DNA from: Platycnemis pennipes
Lineage: Eukaryota; Arthropoda; Insecta; Odonata; Platycnemididae
DNA: 64,000 nucleotides
NCBI GenBank assembly: GCA_933228895.1
Contig: OW121851.1
Coordinates: forward strand, 134,277,624-134,341,623
Reading direction: 5' to 3'
Positions 41,646 to 52,134 of this stretch are shown here, in pieces. The first letter of the stretch is position 1; the number at the start of each line of letters is the position of its first letter. The position numbers were made by a program, and so were the translations under genes. The notes under the pieces are model-generated. The model was not told where the DNA came from. It did not search any database and was given only the letters and a program-made list of their open reading frames with translations.

Positions 41646-41982
41646 GGGGATCGGGTTGGTGTGGTGGCTAGAGTACTGGCCTCCCATCCCGAGGGTCCGG
41701 CTTCGATTCCCGGCGGATTTTTCAGTTGAAAACCGGTCACCACTTAAGTGCCTAGTTCAGTACTCCGTCCGTCGGATGGGACGTTAAGCCGTGGTCCCAT
41801 TGGCGCCTTTCGTTAAGTGGTCCCATTGGCGCCTTTCGTTAAGAGTAGGCTAATGCCGACGCCGGGTTTCTCTCCAACCTTCTTCCGTTTCTTGAAAACT
41901 CCTACCATTACCCAATTACCCACCTATCCTAAATGGCGCAAATGACCTCAGCTGTCGGTCGCCTCCCCTGAATAACCAACCG
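41646..41982 (+). mobile_element. tRNA-derived SINE, copy 2, with internal duplication
   Basis: ACAAATGACTGAT flanks it (41633-41645 and 41983-41995), a perfect 13-bp target duplication that fixes both ends. The tRNA-like head has GGTGGCTAGAGTACTGGCCT and a B box GGCTTCGATTCCCG. The body matches copy 1 through GTCGGATGGGACGTTAAGCC to GTCGCCTCCCCTGAATAACC. A 26-base segment starting GTGGTCCCATTGGCGCC is repeated in tandem at 41791 and 41817. Confidence 0.92.
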
Positions 41983-41995
41983 ACAAATGACTGAT

Positions 41996-42231
41996 TCATA
42001 AGGATTCCTACATAATGTAATTTTTGGCACGCTGTTTTTGTTATTTCGTGATTTTCGTGTATTAAATTTTCGTAAAAATGACATTTTGTCCGGAATCATG
42101 AATTATTCATTCATTTTCTTATCTAACTTCTCAATTCATCTGAAAATACTCCAATTTTATAGTCTGCAAAATATATGGCGAAAGTATGTTATTCATGCAT
42201 GAAATATGAAAGTACATTTTACCATCTTGAG
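41996..42231. other. No recognisable feature
   Basis: AT-rich spacer. Confidence 0.35.
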
Positions 42232-42418
42232 TGAGGGTGGCGAAACTATGGCACGCGTGCCCAAAATGGTACGCGGAGCAATTATTTCGGCACGAGGAGC
42301 TGGGAGGCCGCTCGATCTATACCTCTATCTCACTCGATGGGTTGGCACGCGAGTCGAGGGAGTATACACTTATTTCATCAAATTTGGCACTCAATCGCCA
42401 AAATGTTCGCCACCACTG
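42232..42418. mobile_element. Small hAT-like MITE, 187 bp
   Basis: The right end, reverse-complemented, starts CAGTGGTGGCGAACATTTTG; the left end reads TGAGGGTGGCGAAACTATGG. Near the left, GGCACGCGTGCC is a 12-base palindrome. Elements of the form CAGTGGTGGCGAACCTTTGG ... GGCACGCGTGCC are common animal hAT MITEs. The 8-base flanks (atcttgag / gcctagag) agree at only five positions, so the duplication is weak. Confidence 0.6.
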
Positions 42419-42464
42419 GCCTAGAGCATTATTCTCTCCTTTAGCTCCATAAGGAATATGCCGC

Positions 42465-43119
42465 TAGTATATAGGATTCGTCCGAGGAAGGTATGATAAT
42501 GGAATTAGAGCGTGTGAAAAGGAGATAAGCTAGATTTGTTAAATACCTTTATGATAAATGTATTCGTGTTAGGAGTTTAATAGAAGAACTATGATGGAAA
42601 TTACTATCAGAACGCAGGTGAAACGATAGGATAAACCTTTTTAGTAGATTCGAAGCTGATTTGTTTAGAGATGATGTTAGCTATATGTAAAGAACCCCTG
42701 CGTATTATGCTAGGTTGGATCAGATTAACAAGATTAGAGAGATAGATTGTCCTACCGATAGATTTAAAATGTCATTTTTCCCGCGCGCCATTTTAGAGCA
42801 CAATAAGCTGATTATCAAAGGGTTAGATAGGTAAAAAATTGATATTGTAGTCTGCAGTGCATGATGCATGTTTTAATATCACTATTCTATGCATGCTAGG
42901 GTGAAAATATTTAGTGAAAATATTTCTGACCAGTAATCACTTCGTAACTTTATGGACACTAACCACCTAGTTGCACGTGACTCCTAGTTCCTATCTTGTT
43001 TTCATGTAGTAGTATCCTTGTAGCTCATAGTTGCATATCAGTAGTGCATGAATGGTGATTTTCACCCTTTGCTACACACCCTTGCGGTGGCCCTCAGAGT
43101 ATTACGTAGATGCAGATGT
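42465..43119 (+). mobile_element. LINE-C 3' part
   Basis: Remnants of ELERVKRR, ARFVKYLYDKCIRVRSLIEE, LSERR, KPFSRFEADLFRDDVSYM, then YYARLDQINKIREIDCPTDR and FKMSFFPR, with several stops. A long 3' UTR with TGATGCATGTTTTAATATCA, then a slightly damaged tail at 43060-43119. Confidence 0.9.
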
Positions 43120-43577
43120 AAGGATGGAAGAAAATTGGCATCTGTAGCGTTTATGCATTGGAACTTCCTTAAAGATTTGCGGATAGGCCTTTGGGGGTAT
43201 ATATACCTACTTAAGGAATGCGTTTGCTTCGGACGTATGAGTGACGTGCCCGTTTTATCCGCGAAAACATTCGCAAGATAGCGATTGCTTTGAGTTAAAA
43301 AAATAAACGAATCGCGGCGCCAGTCAGTCCAGCCGTCCTTCCGAGTTGTTCCGTGCGTCAACGTCCCGTTCGCTCCGAAAGGGATATCCAAACGATTTCA
43401 AGGGATTATAAAGTGTCTGTTCTGACCGGAGAATCCTCTTACGTGCAAGTGTGCTTTCGAGAGCTCAGATTAACCCATCGCTCGAAAACAGCTTACGAGT
43501 CCATTTCCGTCGTCGCGTTGACATTTCTGTTGTGGTATTCGACCTCGAGGAATGGTTTACCGAGGTCGCCTTCAATT
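43120..43577. other. No recognisable feature
   Basis: Short overlapping frames, no motif. Confidence 0.35.
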
Positions 43578-43632
43578 CTGTATATCATAATAATACTCGG
43601 CAAGCCAGCATAAGGATGTGTGGCAGGGGCTG
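43578..43632 (-). mobile_element. LINE 3' tail only
   Basis: ATAATACTCGGCAAGCCAGC then AAGGATGTGTGGCAGGGGCT is a degraded inverted tail of about 55 bases. Confidence 0.65.
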
Positions 43633-43824
43633 ACTCCGTTCCAGGCTAGGACAAATATCGTGCACACTATCTTGATGTTAGTTAATAACTTCTGCTGGTT
43701 GTACCGTAAATGAAAGGAACCTATTTACAATTAAAACACCTACACATGCAGTACAGCTTTTAGTTTGAAGCTACAGTTCGCTCACACTCGGGCAGGCACT
43801 GCGCAAATGTTAAAAAAATGTTTG

Positions 43825-43953
43825 GCTTCTATTATCTAACATGTTTCCATTTAGTAGCCAGGTTGAATGTCAATAGTGCATGTTTGCTGTGGATTCACCG
43901 CCTGCCACACACCCTCGCGGTTGCTTGCAGGGTATTGCGTAGATGTAGATGAG
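43825..43953 (+). mobile_element. LINE-C 3' end fragment
   Basis: TTATCTAACATGTTTCCATT, GTAGCCAGGTTGAATGTCAA, then CCGCCTGCCACACACCCTCG and GTAGATGTAGATGAGG. The last 130 bases of the element only. Confidence 0.85.
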
Positions 43954-44029
43954 GCTGTGATTACATTGTAACTGTTTCCACTGCCATTGTTCATAAAGGG
44001 AAAAAGTGATTTAAAAAAATTATTTTTAT

Positions 44030-44060
44030 AATGCAATAAGTCAATTGCAATTATTGCATT
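44030..44060. repeat. Hairpin with perfect 10-bp arms
   Basis: AATGCAATAA (44030-44039) is complementary to TTATTGCATT (44051-44060), with an 11-base spacer that itself contains CAATTG. Confidence 0.8.
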
Positions 44061-45324
44061 GGTGGAATTCAACTAATCATGAGCATTATTGTTCTACCAC
44101 CGTTGGTTAGTTCGTGGTACCTGTATGCTATTCTTCATGTCTGTTGGGTTTCTCGTAGTTTCTTTATCAATTCAATCCACGGTTTCTGTATGAACCTCAC
44201 CTCAAAATCTTTATATCTTCCGCCCGCCTTCATGGCATCCGGAACAGCCATTTTTTTTCTTCCTCTTCCGCTCTTAGTTAGAATTCTGTTCACGCCCTTG
44301 TGTTTCTACTACGAATAACGTTAGCTTTTAAAACTTCCGCCATAAATTTCTTTCCTATCTTCTAATTTCCCCGACCGACTTTTTTCTTGTTAAATTCATG
44401 CACCTACATTAAATACTTCGTTTGTCTTCCTCTGCATCCAGGGAACGCCTCAATTTTTTTTACTTCCCGTCCCATAACCAAAGAGTCAATGTGTATGCAT
44501 TTTTTATTGCAACGAAGTTGCACTTACGTAGAAAAATGAACTGGAGACTACTTAAAAGTTTGCTCCGTCAAACGAAGAGAAACTCACAGATATCCACCAA
44601 GGAATTCTACTTTCAAAGTCACTTTTGGGAGGTTTGAGTGCATTGGAACTTCTAATGTTGTGTTTGTTTGGCTAATATTATGCGAATGAAATTGAAATGA
44701 AATATTGGACGGTAAGTAACAATGCAGAATTTACGAATTCTTTAAAATGTTGTGATCAGTGCCGAAGCTGAGGTATTGAGGAAGCATCCGTCAAATGAAA
44801 TCTTTTCTTGACCGTCGATCGGTTTTGGTCTACAGTATGTGTCACTTCCGTTTGTTCACTCATAGCAGGTCCTTGAGTTCGGGCATTTTCCTAAATTCTT
44901 GTGAATTTGACGCACAACATCTCTTCAACGACGCCTGGCGTCCTTTCTGATGCTCTTGGTTCCATGATGGATAAAAAGCTGGTTGACGGTATAGGAACGT
45001 GGTTCGTCTCCCAATGCCGCAACTAACGCCTGAGCATTGCGTTCCTTACATCAAAGAGTTGTCTTGCGTGCGCTTCGAGCCCTCCTATTAAACTCTCTCG
45101 AAGGCCGCGACCTTGCAGTTAATTTCCCTCGAGGAGGAAAGGGTAGTCGCCCGCTCTTAAAGCACTCCTTCCGGTTCCTTGGCAACGCTGGAAGGGGCGG
45201 GGACCATTGGCGGCCTTTGATCTCTCACTCGAATGGGGTTCACTGTTTTGACGATTACTAGCTTCCATTGCCCTTATACTCGAAGTGATCTTTCTGGGAG
45301 TAAACACAATGAATTAAATAATGT
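44061..45324. other. No recognisable feature
   Basis: Frames of 60-79 codons with no motif. 45040-45260 is GC-richer. Confidence 0.4.
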
Positions 45325-46055
45325 AGAAGTTGATTCATCAAAAGAGTACTGGGTAAATGTGACGATCATGTAGGAGAAATTAGCTACTTTTCTCCTTTTA
45401 GACCTCATTTGGAATGCGCTGCCAGTTTATGGGATCCTTGCGAAAAGGGCCTAAATAACGAACTGGAGCTTGTACAGCGAAGAACGGCAAGATTTGTAAA
45501 TGAACGGTATGCACGGAAAAAAATATTTTTGTCCTCCGTACAAAAACCCATTTGCTGACTCGGTATTTGTCCTAAAAGCAAAAGTATATGTCACTCTAGC
45601 AAACCAATCGTTGGAATAACAAATGCTCAATGGTGGCTGGAGCAAATGGCATTTGTTCCCCTGCGTTTGTCACAACAACAAATGCGTCTGCTAGGCGAGC
45701 TATGATCTTGCCAGCGGAAACTCTGAACTAAACAGTTTTGCTGTGTTGTGGGTGAAAGAAAATGTCTGCATTTCTACAGAACTGTTGAAATTAATTCTTA
45801 GAGATTTCTTAGTTTGTAATGAAAGTGCATCCGAACGAGATGAGCATATCTGATTATTAACAAAGTTTTCCGAAGTTTTTGCCTACGTATAGTTCGCTAA
45901 GAATATGGGTTCCTGAGGTAATGCAAGAAGATCTTCCAAACGAGTGAAAAAAAACAATCAGCTCGGTAAGTTACAGTGCATATATTTAATTTATCTCGAA
46001 CAACCAAATTCATGAAATATTCTTACACGAAACACTTAAACGAAGCTATAAATCA

Positions 46056-46200
46056 TCATGAACAGAAATATATTCGTTCGTTCCGTATGTCCGTTCCGTT
46101 AGTGGGATCGTTCCGTACGTTCCGTTCCGTTCCGTACAGAGCGATCTTATTAGCGGAACGGATGTGCGGAACGAACGAGTGTAGGTATTTCTGTTCATGA
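46056..46200. repeat. Fold-back insert rich in GTTCCGT repeats, 145 bp
   Basis: TCATGAACAGAAATA at 46056 is the complement of TATTTCTGTTCATGA ending at 46200. The arms continue with TCGTTCGTTCCG / CGGAACGAACGA and TCCGTTCCG / CGGAACGGA. The centre repeats CGTTCCGTTCCGTTCCGTAC. It lies within the 45512-47203 element and looks like a nested mini-transposon. Confidence 0.8.
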
Positions 46201-46433
46201 CGATTAATTGTTTGATAGTGCTGTACATATTATTACCATTTTGGTAGCAAAAGCTGGCAATTGAAATTCTATTTTTATAGCATAAATTACTCCAAAAAGC
46301 TACCCATGCTAGCATGTTTTCACATACAATGGCCAATGGAGAGAGGTATGTTGTGCTGAGGTATTCCCTTTAGAGCTGTGGTGTGAAGAGTTGTTGAGGA
46401 TTATTATATTGAGTATAGTATTATGAGGTAATT

Positions 46434-46735
46434 GGTTTATTTTCAAATTTATTTTTTGTAAATTACTCTACTTCGGTGAACTTGAATGATTTATTGTTCA
46501 TATTTTAACTACCTACCTAATGCTTTTCAAACTTTGATGTGACATTGTTATTTATGTACTTGTTGTGCTACTTGATATGATGCTCAGTTAAAGTGTCACC
46601 GGTAATTGTTTTATTTTAAAATGTATTGTTTTAAATAACTCTAATGAACTTGAGTGAATGTATTGTGCATATTTTAACTACTTAATGTTTTTCACACTCG
46701 TGACCTACCTACCTATGTGACATTTAACGTAAGTT
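46434..46735 (+). repeat. Diverged direct duplication, about 125 bp each
   Basis: GTAATTGGTTTATTTTCAAA (46431) and GTAATTGTTTTATTTTAAAA (46604) start two copies that share TTGTTTTAAAT-like, GAACTTGA(A/G)TGA, GTTCATATTTTAACTAC / GTGCATATTTTAACTAC and ATGTGACATT. Both lie inside the 45512-47203 element. Confidence 0.7.
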
Positions 46736-47746
46736 ACGTAGTGAATGATATTATGTTTATTGTATATTGAATTATTATAAAAACATGTTGATTTCATTGT
46801 TTGTATTTTTCGAATACAATGAAATTAAGCTGAAATATTTGTGTTTCATTTAATCCACTGCCCGCAATAACAATGGCAGCCATTTTGTTAGTCGTACAAA
46901 AGATTTGCTGAAAAGTCCCTAGCTGGCGCTGCCAACCGTCCTGCTCGGGTTACAAATGGATTTGCTGGAGGAACAACTTCATAGCGCAAAGACAAATACG
47001 TTTGTCGCCCCAACAAATCCTATTTGTTGGTGGAACAGTAGTAATGGTACCGTCAGCCTGTGTAATTTGCCCGGCAAACGAATAGAGACCAGCATTTAGC
47101 ATTTGCTACGGTAACAATCGGCTTTGCTGTCACTATATTGACAAACGTATTTTGCTGGGATAGCATAGGATAGGTAACCTCAACAAAGTTTTTTTTCTCC
47201 GTGTGGCAACTAAAATAGCGGAGCAAGTCTATTAGATGAACTAAAATGGTAATCATTGTCAGACCGTAGGTTGAAATTTAGACTTAATCTCATGAATAAA
47301 TTCCAAGATAATATTTTCACTGATGACGTTAAAAACATTTTGCGAACCCCAACTTACTATGGTAGACTGGACCATGATCATAAAATTAGAGAAATTGATA
47401 GCCGAACTGACAGATTCAAAATGTCCTTATTGCCTCTTGCAATTAGGGATATGAATAGCTGTAAATATGTTCAATAGTATACATATTCAATAGTATACGT
47501 AAGTGTATCAACGGATAGCATAAGTAGTCCCATGTTGTTATAAGGACATTAACCTAACTCAACTGACCGCGTGTTTTGTGTATTCATGCTATGCCATTTT
47601 TAACCTTTTTTTTCAATTGCTAACTTTAGACTACAATATATATTTATTAATCCTTTTTATGCATGATATGTAATGCCTGTTTGGTGTGAATTCACGCCCT
47701 GCCACTCACCTTTATGGTGGCTCGCAGGGTTTTATGTAGATGAAGA

Positions 47747-48730
47747 TGCTGCAACTAAAAGTATGTATTTACCATCAAACGATCTCCTTCACGAAAAGAT
47801 GAAATGTGAAAGAAATAAAAAGTATGAGAGAACACAGGTCGTTATCGGATGCAATAATCCGGTCAAGAGATAAGGAATTGCTAGATTCCCTTATTATGAT
47901 TTTCTTTTTAACTTTGGGTCATTTCGTTTTACTTCAATGTCATCGGCCATCGATGGGTACAGCAGAATTGATATCATGAGAGTCTTTATCAGCACATGAG
48001 AACTGATGAAAACTCTAACCAAAGACATGAAGGAAGTTGGAGAGCTTGATATGAAGCTTCACGGATCTTAGATTTAGGGTCTTGGGATAGATGAGGAAAG
48101 AATATTGGAAGCTCTTGAGATGTGGGTGTGGGATAAAAAGGAAAATGTGCGATGTTCATAAAGGAGGACAAATGTCCTACATCTATTGACTATGTTGCAA
48201 GACACCTCGAGAGTGTGGCAGTTGGGGTGTGTTACCTTCAAACATGGATTGCGTATGTACTTGAAACAATGTTCGCAAGCACTATTACTTGGGAGATCGC
48301 TATGAGTTTCATGAATTTCTCATGTCTAGATTATTAAAAACGGGCTGTCTTAGGAGAGCGGTTGAAAGAGAATCCGAAACCTTTGAGGTATTCGTTGAAA
48401 CAGGAATGTTTTGGAAAAGCAGTGCTTGTGAAAGTAGTGGGGGAGGGTTTTAATGCTTGGGGAAGTGGATTCGTGAGGGAGGGAGGAATGGAAGTGGGGG
48501 GTGAGGAAATGACGGGCGGCGCTTTTCAATTATCATTCTTCCATTTTTCACGTTGTGTGGCACTTGTTCTCCACTCTCGTTCAACTCGGCGAGTCTTCAA
48601 GTGTGCACTTGTATGTACACAAGCAATCCCTGAGAGGGGAAGTCCTCTTGGGGAGGGGGCAACAGGGTAAGTGGGTGCGCTGTTTTCAGGGTGACGTGGA
48701 TGCAGGGTCAGCCTTTCATTTCGTTTTGTC
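47747..48730. other. No recognisable feature
   Basis: Frames up to 102 codons (48362-48670 plus) without a motif. 48420-48520 is purine-rich (GGGGGAGG, GGAGGGAGGAATGG). Confidence 0.4.
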
Positions 48731-51292
48731 TCATCTACATCTACATAATACACTGCAAGCCACCACAAGGGTGTGTGGCAGGGGGTGATTGCTCACCAAA
48801 CATGCACTACATATCATTCATAAAAAAGGAATAGTATTAATATAGTAGACATAACTACACTATTTAAAAAAGATAGAAATTGCAAAGCAAACATGCAAAA
48901 ACATTCTGTTAGTAGGGTTAGCTTTAAGTACTCATACCAACATGCAGCTACCAATGCTATTCATTGCTACTCTCCGATAGGACATATTTACCGTTATTCG
49001 TATCTCTTATTGTGCGAGGGAAAAAGGACATTTTGAATCGGTCAGTTCGGCAATCAATTTCTCTAACTTTATGATTATGGTCCAGTCTGCCATAGTAAGT
49101 TGGGGTTCGTAAAATATTTTTAACATCAGCACTGAAAATATTGCCTTGGAATTTGTGGAAGAGATTAAGTCTAAATTTCAACCTGCGATCTGACAATGAT
49201 TCCCATTTCAATTCATTTAATAGACTGGTTACGCTAATATAATTATCGTATCGTCCCTTTACAAATCTTGCCGATCTTCGCTGCACACGTTCAAGTTCAT
49301 TACTTAGACCGATTTCATAGGGATCCCATACACTGGCAGCATATTCCAAATGAGGTCTAACAAGGGAAAAGTAGCTGATTTCTCGCACATGATCGTCACA
49401 TTTACCCAATACTCTTTTAATGAAACCCAGTTTGCGATTCGCTTGACCCATTATTTCACGAATGTGTTTACCCCAGGAAAGATCATTTGTCAGTCTTATT
49501 CCAAGATATTTAATGGATTCCACGTTTGTTAATTCATTATTACTTATTTTGTAAGTGGTAGGAGGAGAGCTATTCTTTTTCCAAAAATTCATTACAAGAC
49601 ATTTCTTAAAGTTTAATTCTAACTGCCATGTATCACACCAAGTTTCAGTTGCTTGTAGGTCAATATTTAAATATTCTTTATCGTTTGGGCATAGAATTTC
49701 CCTGTACACTACTGCGTCATCGGCAAATAGACGAAGCTTACTTTTTACCACCTTTTGGATATCATTAATGTACAAAAGGAATAGAAGTGGACCTATCACA
49801 CTACCTTGTGGGACACCCGAAGTGACTTTAATTGCCGGTGAGGAAACACCGTCCAAAACAACCCTTTGAACCCGATCATGCAGAAAATCATTAATCCATG
49901 ATATAACGTTACTGTCTAACCCATAAGATTTTAATTTCAAAATTAGTTTGCAATGAGAAACCTTGTCAAAAGCCTTCTTGAAGTCGAGAAATATAGCATC
50001 CACTGGAATATTATTTTCGCCAGAAACTAAAATATCGTGGGAAAAGAGAGCAAGTTGAGTTTCACACGATCTGCTCTTTCGGAAGCCATGCTGGACATTG
50101 GACAATAAATTCTGGCTATCTAGGTGTCCCATGACTGAACTGACAATTATATGTTCTAGGACCTTGCATGAAATGGATGTGAGGGATATAGGTCTGTAGT
50201 TAGATGGCTGCTCCCTATCGCCACTTTTAAAAATGGGTGTTACATCGGCTGCTTTCCAGTCCATCGGTACGACGTGTTCGGTCAGGGATTTATTAAATAC
50301 TATTTCAAGGTAGGGGGAAATTTCGGAGGCTAACTCTCTATATACGCGGGAGGGAATTTGATCAGGGCCAGGAGATTTGTTGGGGCTTATATCTTTAAGT
50401 AATTTTTCAATACCATTACAGGAAATGTCAATTGGTTGCATCAACCGCTGAAAGAGGTCAGGTAACACGACAGTCGAATCCCCGGAAGGTGGGTTAAAAA
50501 CGGTTTGGAAGAAGGAATTTAGCAAGTTAACTTTGTCGAGTGTGTTTGTGGTCATTTCACCCCTATCATTTTTAAGTGAATGGACGGCAGACTTATGGCC
50601 TTGCACTTCCCTTACGTACGACCAGAAGACTTTTGGATTTTCTTTCAATTGTTCCCCAAGTGTTTTTCTTTTGAATTCTGCAAATGCATTACAAAGGGCT
50701 GTCTTTGCAGTGGATTTTGAAATTTTATAATTTTTAATAATTACATTACGCTCATCAGTGGGCATATGTTTACTAATTCTTTTCATTTTAGCATGACATA
50801 TTCGCTGCCGTCTCAGGGATTTTCTCACTTCGGCATTGTACCATCTAGGTTCAGTGCTTTCTTTTTTGAATTTACTAGGGATAAATCTGTTGATCCCAGA
50901 GCGCATGATATTAATGAACGACTTCCATGAATCGTTGGTACATACCTTTATGGAGGACTTTTTGAAATCGGATAAGGAATCTCTTAAATAAATTTTAAAG
51001 TTAGCAAAGTCTGCTCTTTTAAAAATGTAAATCTTTCTTCTTTGTTTAAAATTTTTATCTAAAGATAGCGAGAGTTTTGCAGTTATAACTCTGTGGTCAC
51101 TGTTTCCATCAACCGTGTCAATCATTGTCACCAATTTGTCATTCTTGGATGCAGCGCGCTCAAGTTTTGGTTGAGATTGTCCATGGAAATGGTGGGTGGG
51201 TGTTGAAATTGACCCGAATGCTGTGATTTGCGTCTTCCTTACATTGCCCGTCTGCTCATGGGGGCGTATGGGAAGGGCTGTCACTAAGCCGT
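48731..51292 (-). mobile_element. LINE-A, best copy: EN tail, complete RT, 3' UTR and tail
   Basis: Reading leftwards it runs from the endonuclease C-terminus to a 220-base 3' UTR and the shared tail, which begins near 48785 and ends in GTAGATGTAGATGAG at 48731. The 5' end abuts M1 copy 4 at 51293; whether the LINE was truncated on insertion or cut by the MITE cannot be told, because the DNA beyond the MITE is not LINE sequence. Motif order is typical of the CR1/jockey superfamily. Confidence 0.95.
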
Positions 51293-51335
51293 AATGGGGG
51301 CGTTTACTCGGAACCGAAATCGCAATTTTGTACAC
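48957..51335 (-). CDS. LINE-A polyprotein: endonuclease C-terminus and reverse transcriptase
   Basis: A 792-codon frame with no stop. Residues 1-15 are encoded by the adjoining MITE and are not original. GNSDHRVIT near residue 80 is the C-terminal SDH motif of an APE-type endonuclease whose front is missing. The RT spans about residues 320-620: NYRPISLTSISCKVLEHI (~378), HGFRKSRSCETQLA (~415), DAIFLDFKKAFDKVSH (~445, motif A Asp), SGVPQGSVIGPLLFLLYIND (~505), LRLFADDAVVY (~540, catalytic DD) and KYLGIRLTNDLSWGKHI (~620). The C-terminal region has SLVRPHLEYAASVWDPYE (~665), VQRRSARFVKGRYDN and YYGRLDHNHKVREIDCRTDR. It would reverse-transcribe its own RNA at the nicked target. With an intact frame and all RT motifs, it looks young, but loss of the endonuclease front makes it defective on its own. 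Confidence 0.95.
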   Translation of the reverse strand: MYKIAISVPSKRPHYGLVTALPIRPHEQTGNVRKTQITAFGSISTPTHHFHGQSQPKLERAASKNDKLVTMIDTVDGNSDHRVITAKLSLSLDKNFKQRRKIYIFKRADFANFKIYLRDSLSDFKKSSIKVCTNDSWKSFINIMRSGINRFIPSKFKKESTEPRWYNAEVRKSLRRQRICHAKMKRISKHMPTDERNVIIKNYKISKSTAKTALCNAFAEFKRKTLGEQLKENPKVFWSYVREVQGHKSAVHSLKNDRGEMTTNTLDKVNLLNSFFQTVFNPPSGDSTVVLPDLFQRLMQPIDISCNGIEKLLKDISPNKSPGPDQIPSRVYRELASEISPYLEIVFNKSLTEHVVPMDWKAADVTPIFKSGDREQPSNYRPISLTSISCKVLEHIIVSSVMGHLDSQNLLSNVQHGFRKSRSCETQLALFSHDILVSGENNIPVDAIFLDFKKAFDKVSHCKLILKLKSYGLDSNVISWINDFLHDRVQRVVLDGVSSPAIKVTSGVPQGSVIGPLLFLLYINDIQKVVKSKLRLFADDAVVYREILCPNDKEYLNIDLQATETWCDTWQLELNFKKCLVMNFWKKNSSPPTTYKISNNELTNVESIKYLGIRLTNDLSWGKHIREIMGQANRKLGFIKRVLGKCDDHVREISYFSLVRPHLEYAASVWDPYEIGLSNELERVQRRSARFVKGRYDNYISVTSLLNELKWESLSDRRLKFRLNLFHKFQGNIFSADVKNILRTPTYYGRLDHNHKVREIDCRTDRFKMSFFPRTIRDTNNGKYVLSESSNE

Positions 51336-51824
51336 GAAATCGTTAGATGGAAACGAAAAACGAATTTTAGTGAAAAAATTAATCTTTTAACCACAACCAT
51401 TCACTCATAAATCAAAAATTAAAATAAGCTAAAGGTCACCGAAAATGCTGCTGTGATAACATTGACGTCATTTTCCTCCCGTCCTTGACTGCTTTCAGGG
51501 GACGGGGAAGGGAGTGGAGGGGGGTTCTTGGAAGGTCTGCTCGCACAGATGCTGTCGAAATCGCTCCCATTGGCCGAGTCAGCTGTGTCCCCCCCTTTGC
51601 GATAAGGCGAAGTAGTTTCGCGGGCTTAGTTGTGATTGGACGAAGTAGAAATACGTCAGAGTTTGCACCACACCCACTTTTCCGAAAGGGTTAAAAACAT
51701 CAGTTTTTCGCCGCTTATAACTCGGGAAATAATTGTCGGATCAGAAAACGGAAAAATACGGGTCCTTTTATTTTACAAACTCTATCAGATTCGGCAATAA
51801 AAAAATATGGTAAACGACCCCATT
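51293..51824 (-). mobile_element. MITE family M1, copy 4, full length, inverted
   Basis: AATGGGGGCGTTTACTCGGA at the left and GGTAAACGACCCCATT at the right are the M1 termini. Length 532 bp equals copy 2. Minus-strand content follows copy 2: the internal TATAACTCGGGAAATAATTG / GGTTAAAAACATCAG block, GTGATTGGACGAAGT (CCAAT complement), CCATTGGCCGAGTCAGCTG and ATTGACGTCATTTTCC. Confidence 0.92.
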
Positions 51825-52014
51825 GTTGGTGGTATATCACGATCGACGTCAGATTGGCAACACTGCCATTTTCCAATATGGCGGCACGGCGAACGGTCAC
51901 TTCTTGAGTTCGAATTTGTCCGAAAACAATATGGTAAACGACCCCATTCACTCGCGCTGTAATCTGTGTCTCTGACTAAGGATACTGAAGACAATCAGCC
52001 TCTTCGGAATATAT
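51825..52014. other. Spacer with a second M1 terminus
   Basis: 51928-51951 reads ACAATATGGTAAACGACCCC followed by ATTC, an isolated M1 end in the same orientation as copy 4. CCATTTTCCAATATGGCGGC lies between them. Confidence 0.6.
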
Positions 52015-52072
52015 GCCTGCAGGCCACACACCTTTATGGTGGCTTGCAGGGTATTATGTAGGCGTGGATATG
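52015..52072 (+). mobile_element. LINE-A tail only
   Basis: GGCCACACACCTTTATGGTG then GCTTGCAGGGTATTATGTAG and GCGTGGATATG; about 55 bases of LINE-A 3' end. Confidence 0.8.
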
Positions 52073-52134
52073 TGTTGACATGCCCAAGCAAATGACTGGA
52101 GGGAGTATAATAAAGCTAAAGGCATATGTGGGTG

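Larger units (their letters stand above)
45512..47203. mobile_element. DNA transposon with CACGGA termini, non-autonomous
   Basis: The left end is CACGGAAAAAAATATTTTTG. The right end, reverse-complemented, is CACGGAGAAAAAAAACTTTG. Removing the insert restores the LINE reading (GGTATG plus GCAACTA). The duplication is short: TG, or possibly TATG/TGTG. Both ends hold many copies of CAAAT(N)2-4TTTGC-type motifs (ACAAATGC, GGCATTTGTT, ACAAATACGTTTGTC, AACAAATCCTATTTGTTG) at 45545-45690 and 46955-47165, likely transposase-binding sites. CAC termini with a 4-bp duplication would fit Chapaev/CMC; this is tentative. No transposase. Confidence 0.72.
45325..47746 (+). mobile_element. LINE-A copy split by a 1.7-kb DNA transposon
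   Basis: Left part 45325-45511: VLGKCDDHVGEISYFSPF-like sequence, RPHLECAASLWDPCEKGLNN, ELELVQRRTARFVNERY. Right part 47204-47746 resumes at LLDELKW with a stop, then LSDRRLKFRLNLMNKFQDNI, TPTYYGRLDHDHKIREID and a short C-terminus, then a LINE-A 3' UTR and a tail ending about 47746. Confidence 0.9.

Noticed and set aside
49555..49869. 104-codon plus frame, with a close relative on the minus strand at 63624-63938
   Set aside because: Both are shadows of the LINE-A RT frame on the opposite strand. Their similarity only reflects the two LINE copies.
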